Shown: piece by piece, positions 8,404 through 16,301 of the stretch
How positions within the stretch are numbered: position 1 is the stretch's first letter
Layout of the letters: each line of letters begins with the position of its first letter
Source: JBBPZA01 sp963728925
GTDB lineage: Bacteria; Actinomycetota; Thermoleophilia; Solirubrobacterales; Solirubrobacteraceae
Direction: 5' to 3'
DNA length: 64,000 nt
Assembly: GCA_963728925.1 (NCBI GenBank)
Contig: CAVSMB010000031.1
Coordinates: forward strand, 124,001 to 188,000
The notes under the pieces: generated by a model
The model's database searches: none
What the model saw: the letters and a program-made list of their open reading frames with translations, nothing else
What the model was told of the DNA's origin: nothing
Position numbers and translations under genes: made by a program

Positions 8404-9156
8404 GTGTCCACTACCCTGCTTCGGTCGATGGTCGTGCTGGTGCTCGCCATCCTCGCCTTCGTGCCCGCGGCCATGGCCGCGGACGACCACGCGCGCACTG
8501 CGGCCGTCAAGAAGCGAACGTGGGTGTCGGGCGTGCAGGTCACCGAGTACTGGCCCGTGCCTGAGGCGTGGTTCATCGGCAAGGCGGTCAGCGCGCCCGG
8601 CCTCTCGCGGCCGGCGCGCATCGACTGGCTCTACTCCGGCCGCGGGATGTCGATGGAGGGCGACGGGATCGGGCTCGACGGGCGGCGCTACCACATCGAG
8701 AGCCTCGGGCGAGCGGGCTGGCTCAACCGCAAGGGCCGGAGCACCTCCCCCGGAAGCGGCGGGTGGAGCAGCGGCCCGCCGTGGTGGCGCAACGCGCACG
8801 TCTGGTTCGACCGCAAGGGCCGTCCGACCTTCCCGCTGCCCGACGGCACGTGGTACCGCGGCGTCGGCCGGCGTTACGCCGGGGAGAGGGGCATCAGCTT
8901 CGCCCCCGGCCCTTCCCGTGACCTCGAGTACTACGGCAGCATCGCGGTCGACCGCTCGCTCATCCCGCTCGGCAGCCGCGTCTACATCCCGGCCTACAAG
9001 CGCGTCAACGGCGGCTGGTTCACCGCCGCCGACGTCGGCGGCGCGATCTCCTCGCGCCACGTCGACGTGTTCCGTCCGCCGCCCTCCCAGCCCTTCGGGG
9101 ACGGCCGCTCGCTCGCCGGCCAGCGGATCCTCGTCGACCCGCCGGGCAAGGGATGA
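8404..9156 (+). CDS. secreted 3D-domain protein
   Basis: About 250 residues with an N-terminal signal peptide (hydrophobic VVLVLAILAFVPAAMAA, cleavage near AMA-AD). The C-terminal part has the 3D fold seen in MltA and Rpf-like wall enzymes: the Asp-containing motif appears as FTAADVGGAISSRHVDVF, preceded by SIAVDRSLIPLGSRVYIP. Such domains act on peptidoglycan. The GTG at 8404 is chosen because it gives the signal peptide a positively charged start; an ATG at 8428 is the alternative. Its stop overlaps the start of the deacetylase gene (ATGA), suggesting a wall-modifying pair. Confidence 0.82.
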   Translation: MSTTLLRSMVVLVLAILAFVPAAMAADDHARTAAVKKRTWVSGVQVTEYWPVPEAWFIGKAVSAPGLSRPARIDWLYSGRGMSMEGDGIGLDGRRYHIESLGRAGWLNRKGRSTSPGSGGWSSGPPWWRNAHVWFDRKGRPTFPLPDGTWYRGVGRRYAGERGISFAPGPSRDLEYYGSIAVDRSLIPLGSRVYIPAYKRVNGGWFTAADVGGAISSRHVDVFRPPPSQPFGDGRSLAGQRILVDPPGKG

Positions 9157-10484
9157 GCGCCACCGGCGACCGGCCCGAGCGGCCGTACTCGGTCCGCCCT
9201 TCGGCGCGCGCGCATGGAGACGCGGGGCGCTTGAGCGACCGCCGTCGCAAGGGCCTCGTTCGCCTTGGCGCACTGCTCCTGGGCCTGCTGCTCGTCGGGG
9301 TGCTGCTCGTGACCGTCGTCTTCAGCGGAGGCGAGGGCGGAAATCCCAACGCCGTCGTCTACCGCGACGCGGCCGACACGCCGGGCCCGCTGGACATCCT
9401 CTCGGCGCAGATGACCCAGCGGGGGCCCGACCTCGTGCTGCGCCTGCGAACCGCCGGGATCTGGACGCCGGGCCAGCTCGCCGAGCAGCCCGGTCGCTCG
9501 GTGTGCACCACGCTGTGGGCCAAGGACCAGGGTGACCCGAAGTCGAAGGTCTGCGTGGTCAGCCGCGCCGGGAACCCGGCGCTCCAGCTGACCCACTTCA
9601 CCAAGGACGGCGCCTCCGAGCCGCCGAAGCCCATGACCGGCGAGATCCGGCGCCGCAACCTGCGCCTGCTCGAGGCGCGCTTCTCGTTCCGCGACGCGCG
9701 CCTGCCGATCGGCAAGTTCCGCTGGCAGGTCGGCACCCTGTGGGCGGGGGACCCCGGCGGCTGCCCGACACCCGCCACCCCGCTGGTGGCCTGCGCCGAC
9801 CAGCTCCCCGACAACGGGGCGTCGCCGGGTCGGGTGACCAAGCCGCTGCTTCTCGGCTGCACCACGAGCGGTCCCGCCTTCGTGCTCAACGGGCCACGCA
9901 CGCGGAAGGTCGTCGCCCTGACCTTCGACGACGGCCCGAGCGAGTTCACCGGCAAGGTACTCGACATCCTCCGCCGCCACCGGGTGCGGGCGACCTTCTT
10001 CGTCATCGGCCAGCAGGTCAAGGGCAACGAGGCCCTGCTTCGCCGCGAGCTCGACGAGGGCGACATGATCGGCAACCACACCTACACCCATATCGACACC
10101 TCGGGCGCCGGCGGCGAGGTCTCCCAGCAGCTCGACGACACCTCCGGGGCGATCAAGAAGGCCACGAACTTCACCCCGTGCTTCTTCCGACCGCCCTACG
10201 GCGCGAAAAGCGCCGCGAGCGTCGCGCTCGCGCAGCGCAAGGGGCTGCAGACGATCAACTGGGACGTCGACACGTCGGACTACGAGCGCCCGGCGAGCGG
10301 CGACATCACGAACCGCGTCGTGGGCGGCGTGCGGCCCGGCTCGATCGTTCTCATGCACGACGGGGGCGGAGCCCGCGACCAGACGGTCGCCGCCCTGCCC
10401 GAGATCATCAAGCGCCTGCGCGCCAAGGGCTACAGCTTCGTCACCCTCGACAAGCTGCTGAACGCCAAGGGCCGCTACGCCTAG
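9153..10484 (+). CDS. membrane-anchored NodB-type polysaccharide deacetylase
   Basis: A 443-residue protein with a cytoplasmic tail, one membrane helix near residues 45-65, an extracellular domain of about 180 residues with no recognised family, and a C-terminal NodB domain. NodB marks are VVALTFDDGPS (metal Asp pair), HTYTH (metal His pair), FFRPPYGA and SIVLMHDGG. It probably removes acetyl groups from N-acetylated wall glycan or another polysaccharide, protecting from lysozyme. It overlaps the upstream 3D-domain gene by four bases. The catalytic motifs look complete. Confidence 0.92.
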   Translation: MSATGDRPERPYSVRPSARAHGDAGRLSDRRRKGLVRLGALLLGLLLVGVLLVTVVFSGGEGGNPNAVVYRDAADTPGPLDILSAQMTQRGPDLVLRLRTAGIWTPGQLAEQPGRSVCTTLWAKDQGDPKSKVCVVSRAGNPALQLTHFTKDGASEPPKPMTGEIRRRNLRLLEARFSFRDARLPIGKFRWQVGTLWAGDPGGCPTPATPLVACADQLPDNGASPGRVTKPLLLGCTTSGPAFVLNGPRTRKVVALTFDDGPSEFTGKVLDILRRHRVRATFFVIGQQVKGNEALLRRELDEGDMIGNHTYTHIDTSGAGGEVSQQLDDTSGAIKKATNFTPCFFRPPYGAKSAASVALAQRKGLQTINWDVDTSDYERPASGDITNRVVGGVRPGSIVLMHDGGGARDQTVAALPEIIKRLRAKGYSFVTLDKLLNAKGRYA

Positions 10485-10510
10485 CCGGACCCCTCGTTCC
10501 TACCCCCAGC

Positions 10511-11260
10511 GTGCCTGAGCTTCCCGAGGTCGAGCGCGCCCGTCTCGCGATCGAGACCGGCGCGTTGGGACGGCGGATCGCGGCCGTCGACGACACCGAC
10601 ACCTACGTCTGCCGTCCGCACGCCCCCGGCGAGATGGCCGCCGTGCTCGTGGGGCGCGAGCTGACCTCCGCGCACCGCCGCGGGAAGATGATGTGGGTGG
10701 AGACCGACGACGGGCCCGTTCTCGGGCTGCACCTCGGGATGGCGGGGCGCATCTCGGTCGACGAGCCGCCGATCAGCCGGCCGTGGGACCGCTTCGTGCT
10801 CGACTTCGAGGACGGCGGGCGGCTCGCGCTGCGCGACAGTCGCCGCCTGGGTCGCGCGATCCTCGACCCCGACCTCTCGCGCCTGGGCCCCGATGCCGCC
10901 GACGTCGGCCGGGCGTCGTTCCGCGACCGCGTCGGCCGCGGCGACGCGCCGATCAAGGCGCGGCTGATGGACCAGCAGGTGATCGCCGGGGTCGGCAACC
11001 TGCTGGCCGACGAGGTGCTCTGGCGCTCGCGCATCGATCCGCGCCGCCCGGCGGGCTCACTCGACGACGACGAGCTCAACCTCCTGCGCCGCGACCTGCG
11101 CGCAGCGATCCGCTCGGCGGTGCGCAAGGGCGGAGTCCACACCGGCCCCTTCGCGCGCGACCGCCGCCGCGTCGGCCGCTGCCCGCGCTGCGGAGCCGAA
11201 CTCGAGCGCGATGTAGTCGCAGGGCGAACGACCTACTGGTGCCCGGTCGAGCAGCAGTGA
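10511..11260 (+). CDS. Fpg/Nei-family DNA glycosylase with incomplete zinc finger
   Basis: A 249-residue base-excision repair enzyme. The N-terminus PELPEVE carries the catalytic Pro and Glu after the start GTG at 10511. KMMWVETDD matches the conserved Lys loop, and the helix-two-turn-helix appears as VIAGVGNLLADEVLW. The C-terminal zinc finger starts normally with CPRCG and reaches WCP 16 residues later, but the fourth ligand is Glu (WCPVEQQ instead of WCPxCQ). The protein stops there. It may use Glu, lack zinc, or be a Nei-like variant. It converges on the next gene with 24 bases between stops. Fpg and Nei cannot be separated here. Confidence 0.88.
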   Translation: MPELPEVERARLAIETGALGRRIAAVDDTDTYVCRPHAPGEMAAVLVGRELTSAHRRGKMMWVETDDGPVLGLHLGMAGRISVDEPPISRPWDRFVLDFEDGGRLALRDSRRLGRAILDPDLSRLGPDAADVGRASFRDRVGRGDAPIKARLMDQQVIAGVGNLLADEVLWRSRIDPRRPAGSLDDDELNLLRRDLRAAIRSAVRKGGVHTGPFARDRRRVGRCPRCGAELERDVVAGRTTYWCPVEQQ

Positions 11261-11284
11261 GGGCGGCCTCCGGTCGCGCCCCGC

Positions 11285-13420
11285 TCAGCCCGCGTTCGCC
11301 GGGCCCCCGGCGCTTTCCGGCCCGCCCGCGCTCTCCTCGGCGGCCGGGCTCCGTGCTGCTCCCACGATCACCCCGACCCCGACCTGGGCGAGCCGCGCGG
11401 TCACGGGCTTCGTCGCGCCGCGCGAGCGGCTCGTGAGCGTCATGGTGATGTCCTGGTCGCGCGGGGCAACGACCGAAGCGGTCGCGGGGACGAGGCGGGC
11501 GTCGCAGCAGCTCGTCAGCTTGGTGGAGGCGGCCACGTCGACCTGTGCGGCGGGGCGGAAGCTCGTGACGGCGACGCTGTCGTAGACGCCGCGGCGCGCC
11601 GGGCGTACGCGGCGTCGCGCCAGCACCGTGAACTCGAAGCGGTCGCCGGCCTGCGCGCCGAAGCGCAGCCGCACGCCGCGCGAGGTCGCCTCGTAGCGGA
11701 AGCGCACGCCCTGGCGCAGCCACTGTCCGCCCGGGGTGCGAAAGCCGCCGTCGACGACGACCACGCCGTGCGACGCGCGGATGCCCGTGCCGTAGGGCAG
11801 GCCGATGCCGGCGGCGGTCACGAGCCGCGGGCCCAGCGAGGTCAGCCCCGGAACGCGACGCGGGCGCCGCGGGGCGAGATCGCGCCACGTGCCCTTCGCC
11901 GTGCGCTGCTTCGCGGCGACGAGACCGAAGTCCGAGCTCAGGTCGGGGATCACTCCACTGGGCAGGATGCGCGGGCGCTCGCGGACCGCGAACCAGACGT
12001 CGCCGCGACGGGTCGCCGCGAAGGCGGCCGCGGCGGGCTCGCGATACCAGCTGTCGCCGTCGGCGAGAAGCGAGGTCGCAGCGACCGGCCGCGGGCGCTC
12101 GGCCACCTCGGCGGCGAGGTTGAGCGCCGTCAGCGCCAAGCCGTTGGTAGCGACGGTGTCCACGTCCTCGTTCGGGGCGGGAGCGCCCGGGCGGCGCAGG
12201 CGCGGAATCGGCGCGAGGACGCCGGACGGCGAGCTCCCGGCGACGCGTCGCGCGCGCTCGAGCGCCCGGTCGGCGAGCGCCGCGTAGCGGCCGCTGCGCG
12301 CGCGATCGTCGGCGAAGAGCCTCGCGCCGACCTCGGCCCCGTAGGCGGTCGCGGCGGGGATCCACGCCTGCTCGTGACGGGCGCCGAAGTAGCCGACGTC
12401 GCCGTCGGGCGCGGCCAGGGCGGCCGAGGTGTCGAGCAGGCGCCGGAGGGTCGCCCGCATCCGTGCGGGAAGGTCGTCGCGCTCGCGCCACGCGGCCCGC
12501 GCGACCATCAGGGTCGAGAGGGCGTGGTAGCCGAGCGGCCACACACCGGTGTCCGACAGCACCCCGATCGGCGTGCGCGGGCCCGGTCCCGAGGCTCGGC
12601 CCGAGCGGTCGGCCGCGCGCGCCGCGAAGTCGGTGATGAAGCCCAGGCCGCCGCTGCGCAGGGCGCCGGCGTCGTCGGGCCCGCGGCGGCCCGTGCGCAG
12701 GCCCGTCGACGCGAGCTCGAGCTTGGCCTCCGCCTGGACCATCTTGTGGTTCGTGTAGCAGGTGGCCGAGAGGAAGCAACCGCCGCTCCCCGGCCCGAGG
12801 CGAGCGGCTCCGAGCCGCCTCAGGTACGCCTGCCAGCGCACCCTGAGCCCCGACCACGCCGAGGTGTTCACGAGCTTGCGGCGCGCGTAGTTGTAGGCGA
12901 TCGCCGAGATCCACTGGTCGAAGACGCCGCCCTTGGCCGGATCGCGGAACTCGTCGCGCAGAGCGCGCTCGCCGGCGAGCAGGACGTTCCGGCTCCCGGA
13001 GCGCTCGCCCGCGCGCAGCAAGCCGTACCCGATCATCGCGACGCCGTAGCCGCGCGAGCGCTGCCGCGTGTAGGGGTCGACGAACGCGCCCTTGTCGTAC
13101 TGGAGCGGGATCCACGCGGTCGCCGCCGGATCGGCCACCGCGGCGTAGGCCCCCGGCCTGCCCGCCTCGGCGACGCCGTCCGCGGCCCGCGCGGCAGGCG
13201 GCGGCGGCAGCAGGAGCGTCAGGGCAACGAGCGAAAAGGCAGCGAGCGGCGGGAAAGAACGGTGGGAGGCGGCGAACGGCGCGGAGAGGGGCCGGGAGGC
13301 GCCGAACGGCGCGGAGAGGGGCCGGGAGGCGCCGAATGGCGCGGAGAGGGGCCGGGAGGCGCCGAACGGCGCGGAGAGGGGTCGCTCGGCGCCGAGCGGC
13401 GCCCTTCGCGCTTCACCCAC
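11285..13420 (-). CDS. secreted protein of unknown function with repeat-derived N-terminus
   Basis: About 711 residues. A GTG at 13420 overlaps the end of the upstream SCP2-like gene by eight bases. The first 45 or so residues are built from ten-residue units RPLSAPFGAS coded by a 30-bp tandem repeat. A hydrophobic stretch (FSLVALTLLLPPPPAARAA) follows, ending in a signal-peptidase-like site. The mature part has many helical segments rich in Trp and Tyr in its first half (for example ISAIAYNYARRKL, WPLGYHALSTLM) that could form an alpha/alpha barrel. A beta-rich second half has FRTPGGQWL and VRFRYEATS. No family is recognised. The true start could lie past the repeats, but no good start codon is there. 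Confidence 0.68.
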   Translation of the reverse strand: MGEARRAPLGAERPLSAPFGASRPLSAPFGASRPLSAPFGASRPLSAPFAASHRSFPPLAAFSLVALTLLLPPPPAARAADGVAEAGRPGAYAAVADPAATAWIPLQYDKGAFVDPYTRQRSRGYGVAMIGYGLLRAGERSGSRNVLLAGERALRDEFRDPAKGGVFDQWISAIAYNYARRKLVNTSAWSGLRVRWQAYLRRLGAARLGPGSGGCFLSATCYTNHKMVQAEAKLELASTGLRTGRRGPDDAGALRSGGLGFITDFAARAADRSGRASGPGPRTPIGVLSDTGVWPLGYHALSTLMVARAAWRERDDLPARMRATLRRLLDTSAALAAPDGDVGYFGARHEQAWIPAATAYGAEVGARLFADDRARSGRYAALADRALERARRVAGSSPSGVLAPIPRLRRPGAPAPNEDVDTVATNGLALTALNLAAEVAERPRPVAATSLLADGDSWYREPAAAAFAATRRGDVWFAVRERPRILPSGVIPDLSSDFGLVAAKQRTAKGTWRDLAPRRPRRVPGLTSLGPRLVTAAGIGLPYGTGIRASHGVVVVDGGFRTPGGQWLRQGVRFRYEATSRGVRLRFGAQAGDRFEFTVLARRRVRPARRGVYDSVAVTSFRPAAQVDVAASTKLTSCCDARLVPATASVVAPRDQDITMTLTSRSRGATKPVTARLAQVGVGVIVGAARSPAAEESAGGPESAGGPANAG
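13261..13400. repeat. 30-bp tandem repeat, about 4.7 copies
   Basis: Three nearly identical 30-base units lie at 13281-13310, 13311-13340 and 13341-13370. A diverged copy occurs on each side. In the minus-strand gene they read as RPLSAPFGAS repeats before the signal peptide. The array sits right at the junction of two overlapping genes. Confidence 0.93.
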
Positions 13421-13784
13421 GCGCCTTGCGCGTCCGCGCGCGTTCCTCCTGGCGCTCGACCACCCGCTGGATGAGCTGGAGGATCTCCGTCGGCCCGCTG
13501 ACCTTCGCGTCGCCATGCTCGAAGGCCTGACGCCAGTCCTTGATGGTTCCTTCTGCGGCGAGCTGGTTGAAGGCGGCACGGGGCACCGCCAGACGGATTC
13601 GCTCATCGCCGCGAATGTCCTTGGTGACTTTCGGGCCGGGGACCTCGACCCGGTAGATCTGCGTGTCGCCGCGGCCGCGCAGCTCGAGCCCGATCACGAG
13701 CTTGAGCTTGTCGAGCGCCGGGACCTCCTCCTGGAAGCGCCGGACGCCGGTTTCGATGAGCGTCTTGGTGTCAGCGGAGGCCAT
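13413..13784 (-). CDS. SCP2-like domain protein
   Basis: A 123-residue single-domain protein. The middle and end follow the sterol-carrier-protein-2 pattern: a beta strand IYRVEVPGP, then IRLAVPRAAFNQLAAEG, then a DWRQAFEHGDAKVSG segment and a final amphipathic helix LIQRVVERQEE. SCP2 domains bind hydrophobic ligands such as fatty acyl groups. The strand-helix order fits, but the similarity is judged by eye. It lies downstream of an acyl-CoA dehydrogenase on the same strand, a fitting neighbour for lipid handling. Its stop overlaps the GTG start of the next gene. Confidence 0.6.
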   Translation of the reverse strand: MASADTKTLIETGVRRFQEEVPALDKLKLVIGLELRGRGDTQIYRVEVPGPKVTKDIRGDERIRLAVPRAAFNQLAAEGTIKDWRQAFEHGDAKVSGPTEILQLIQRVVERQEERARTRKARG

Positions 13785-13845
13785 CGCGCGAGCATAACCA
13801 GCGCGGTGGCCGGAGCCGAGCGCTTGGCTCGGGCCGCGACGCCGG

Positions 13846-15057
13846 TCAGATCTTGTTGCGCTCCAGCAGCTTCTTGCCGATGACCATGCGCTGGATCTCC
13901 GAGGTCCCCTCGCCGATCAGCAGCAGCGGGGCGTCGCGGTAGAGGCGCTCGACCTCGTACTCCTTGGAGTAGCCGTAGCCGCCGTGGATGCGGAAGGAGT
14001 CCTCGACGCACTCCTTGCCCGCCTCGGAGGCGAAGAGCTTGGCCATGCCGGCCTCGAGGTCCGAGCGCTCGCCGGCGTCCTTGAGGCGCGCTGCCTTGAG
14101 CGTCAGGAGCCGCGCGGCCTCGACCTTGGTGGCCATGTCGGCGAGCTTGAACTGGATCGCCTGGTGCTGGGCGATCTGCTTCCCGAACGTCTTGCGCTCC
14201 TGGCTGTAGCGCAGGCCGAGCTCGAGCGCGCGCTGGGCGATCCCGACGCCGCGGGCGGCGACGTTGACGCGGCCGACCTCCAGCGCGTCCATCATCTGGA
14301 CGAAGCCCTTGCCCAGGCCGCCCTCCTCGCCGCCGAGGATGTTCTCCGCCGGGCAGCGGTAGCCGTCGAAGACGAGCTCGGTCGACTCGACGCCCTTGTA
14401 GCCCATCTTCTTGATCTTGGGCGGGACGGTGAAGCCCTTCAGGGCACCCGTGTTCTCGCTGACCCCAGGCTCCTTCTCGGCCACGAAGCACGTCATGCCC
14501 TTGTAGGGCGGGTCGGTCTTCTCGGTCTTGACGAGCACGAAGCAGAGGCCCGACATGAGGCCGTTGGTGACCCACATCTTCTGGCCGTTGATCTCGTAGG
14601 TGCCGTCGCCCTGCTTGGTCGCCGAGGTCTTGATGGCCTGGACGTCGGAGCCCAGTTCGGGCTCGGACAGCGAGAACGAGGCGCGGATCTCGCCGGTCGC
14701 CATCTTGGGCAGCCAGCGGTCCTTCTGCTCCTCGGTGCCGAACTTCATGAGCAGGTAGGAGCCGATGAAGTGGGTGTTGACGATCCCCGAGATGGAGATC
14801 CAGCCGCGCGAGAGCTCCTCGACGATCATCGTGTAGGTCGTCAGGCTCTCCCCCAGTCCGCCGTACTCCTCGGGGATCGTGACCCCGAACAGCCCGAGCT
14901 CCTTCATCTGCTCGACGATCGGCTCGGGGTATTCATCTTCGTGGTCGTAGTGCTCGGCGTTGGGAATGATCTGCTCGTCGACGAACTGGCGGACCATCTC
15001 CGTCATCGCCTTCTGGTCGTCGGTCTTCTCCGTGTACGGCGTCGTCGCTACGGCCAT
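13846..15057 (-). CDS. acyl-CoA dehydrogenase
   Basis: A 403-residue FAD flavoenzyme that puts an alpha-beta double bond into an acyl-CoA and passes electrons to ETF. All three domains are visible. The N-terminal helical domain has IPEEYGGLGESL. The middle beta domain has SFSLSEPELGSD and MWVTNG. The C-terminal helical domain has GRVNVAARGVGIAQRALEL, YSQERKTFGKQIAQHQ and RIHGGYGYSKEY. The catalytic Glu is in IGEGTSEIQR near the C-terminus. ATG 15057 is favoured because it gives a normal N-terminus; a GGGAACGG stretch upstream is a possible ribosome site. The chain-length preference cannot be read. An SCP2-like gene follows after 61 bases. Confidence 0.95.
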   Translation of the reverse strand: MAVATTPYTEKTDDQKAMTEMVRQFVDEQIIPNAEHYDHEDEYPEPIVEQMKELGLFGVTIPEEYGGLGESLTTYTMIVEELSRGWISISGIVNTHFIGSYLLMKFGTEEQKDRWLPKMATGEIRASFSLSEPELGSDVQAIKTSATKQGDGTYEINGQKMWVTNGLMSGLCFVLVKTEKTDPPYKGMTCFVAEKEPGVSENTGALKGFTVPPKIKKMGYKGVESTELVFDGYRCPAENILGGEEGGLGKGFVQMMDALEVGRVNVAARGVGIAQRALELGLRYSQERKTFGKQIAQHQAIQFKLADMATKVEAARLLTLKAARLKDAGERSDLEAGMAKLFASEAGKECVEDSFRIHGGYGYSKEYEVERLYRDAPLLLIGEGTSEIQRMVIGKKLLERNKI

Positions 15058-15206
15058 GGGTCCGTTCCCTGCTCCAATCTGATGGGTCGCAGTCCTGCGA
15101 AAGGGATACGAAGGATACCGGCGGATAGCCGAATACCCGCTTTGCGCGCGGTCCGGCTTACCCTTAGGATCGTCGGCTTGGAGGCTCAGGACAGGATGGC
15201 CGGGCC

Positions 15207-16259
15207 ATGAAGGTCTGCGAACGCTGCGGGACGCCGAACGAGGATGGCGCGCAGTTCTGCGAGACGTGCGGGACCCCGCTCGCGGGGGATCCGTCCCCGC
15301 CTGCCGGGGGCCGGCCGCCGTCTCCCGCGCCGCCGGATGGTGGCGACGCCCCGACGCGAATCGCCCCCGTCCCACCGGCCGCACCCGCGCCGGGCGCGAG
15401 CCCCGCCGGCGCGTCCCCGGGCGGCCCCGTTGCCCCGGGCGCGGGCCCCGGCGGGGCACCCCCGGGCGGCCCGCTCGCGCCCGTCGCCGGCGCAGCCGCG
15501 CTCGGCGGCGCCCCGCCGCCCCCGGGCGCCGGGCCGGGCCCCGGAGCCTACGGCGGCTCGCCGCCGCCGCCCGGCGAAGGCGGCGGTTGGTCGCCCGGCG
15601 AAGGCGGCGGTTCGTCGCCCGGCGGAGGGGCCGGGCAGGCGCCCGGTGGAGGGGGCGGCTGGTCGCCCCCTCCCTCCTCGCCTCCAGGAGGCGGCGGGCG
15701 GAACACCACCCTCGCGATCGTGGTCGGTGTGCTCGCCTTCCTCGTGGTCGGGGCGGCCGGCGCGGGGGCGTACTTCGGGTTCATCAAGAAGGACGACGCC
15801 AAGACGCCGACCACCACCACCGACGCGACGTCGCCGACCACGTCGGGCACGTCGACGACGGACGCCACGCAGGACACGTCTAACAGCACCGACACGACGT
15901 CGACCACGCCCGCGGCGAAGCCCGCGAAGTTCCGCGTCAACGTGTGCGGCCGGCTCAGCCCGGCGCGCCGCTGCGGCGCCCCCGGCTTCAACCGGTCGCG
16001 CGACGTGAAGCAGTTCTACCTCTGGCTCGCCGTGCTCAACGCGCCCAAGAAGAAGGCGGTCCGCCTCCTGCTGGTCGACCGCAAGACGAAGAAGAACTTC
16101 GTCAGCCCTTCGCGCTTCCTCACGACGGGCGCCAAGAAGAACATCTTCACCGTGCGCATCAGCGGCGGGCCCTTCAAGCAGCTGCGCGCCGCGATCCTCG
16201 TGAAGTACCGGCGCGAGCAGATCCAGTTCAAGCCGCCGCTGCGGCTCAGCCTGCGCTGA
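15207..16259 (+). CDS. zinc-ribbon membrane protein with Pro/Gly-rich linker
   Basis: A 350-residue protein of four parts. Residues 1-25 are a zinc ribbon (CERCGTPN and CETCGTPL). Residues 30-165 are a low-complexity Pro/Gly/Ala linker with small repeats. One membrane helix follows near 170-190 (TLAIVVGVLAFLVVGAAGAGAYFG), then a Thr/Ser-rich stretch and an outside domain of about 110 residues (FRVNVCGRLSP to the end). The ribbon would be cytoplasmic and the last domain extracellular. The same plan is common in actinobacterial proteins of unknown role. It converges on a kinase-RDD gene with a similar Pro/Gly-rich linker; the two may act at the membrane together, which is only inference. Confidence 0.8.
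   Translation: MKVCERCGTPNEDGAQFCETCGTPLAGDPSPPAGGRPPSPAPPDGGDAPTRIAPVPPAAPAPGASPAGASPGGPVAPGAGPGGAPPGGPLAPVAGAAALGGAPPPPGAGPGPGAYGGSPPPPGEGGGWSPGEGGGSSPGGGAGQAPGGGGGWSPPPSSPPGGGGRNTTLAIVVGVLAFLVVGAAGAGAYFGFIKKDDAKTPTTTTDATSPTTSGTSTTDATQDTSNSTDTTSTTPAAKPAKFRVNVCGRLSPARRCGAPGFNRSRDVKQFYLWLAVLNAPKKKAVRLLLVDRKTKKNFVSPSRFLTTGAKKNIFTVRISGGPFKQLRAAILVKYRREQIQFKPPLRLSLR
15570..15617 (+). repeat. 24-bp tandem duplication in the zinc-ribbon protein linker
   Basis: Two 24-base units (15570-15593, 15594-15617) differ by one base, followed by a degraded third. They encode the Gly-rich linker around EGGGWSPG and EGGGSSPG. Confidence 0.85.
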
Positions 16260-16301
16260 CCGCGCGCGTGGCCGCCCCCTGCGGTTCAGCCTGCGCTGAC
16301 C
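16239..16301. repeat. 23-bp direct repeat, 40 bases apart, at convergent gene ends
   Basis: Bases 16239-16261 and 16279-16301 are the same apart from one base. The first copy holds the stop of the zinc-ribbon gene, the second the stop of the kinase gene on the other strand. A short duplication has therefore created or reshaped one gene end. Confidence 0.85.

Noticed and set aside
11076..13115. Long minus-strand frame of about 680 codons overlapping the secreted protein
   Set aside because: Out-of-frame shadow of the gene at 11285-13420; composition is almost only Arg, Ala, Gly, Pro.
13413..13784. YajQ-like nucleotide-binding protein
   Set aside because: Length and start do not match YajQ; the later strands and helix follow the SCP2 pattern instead.
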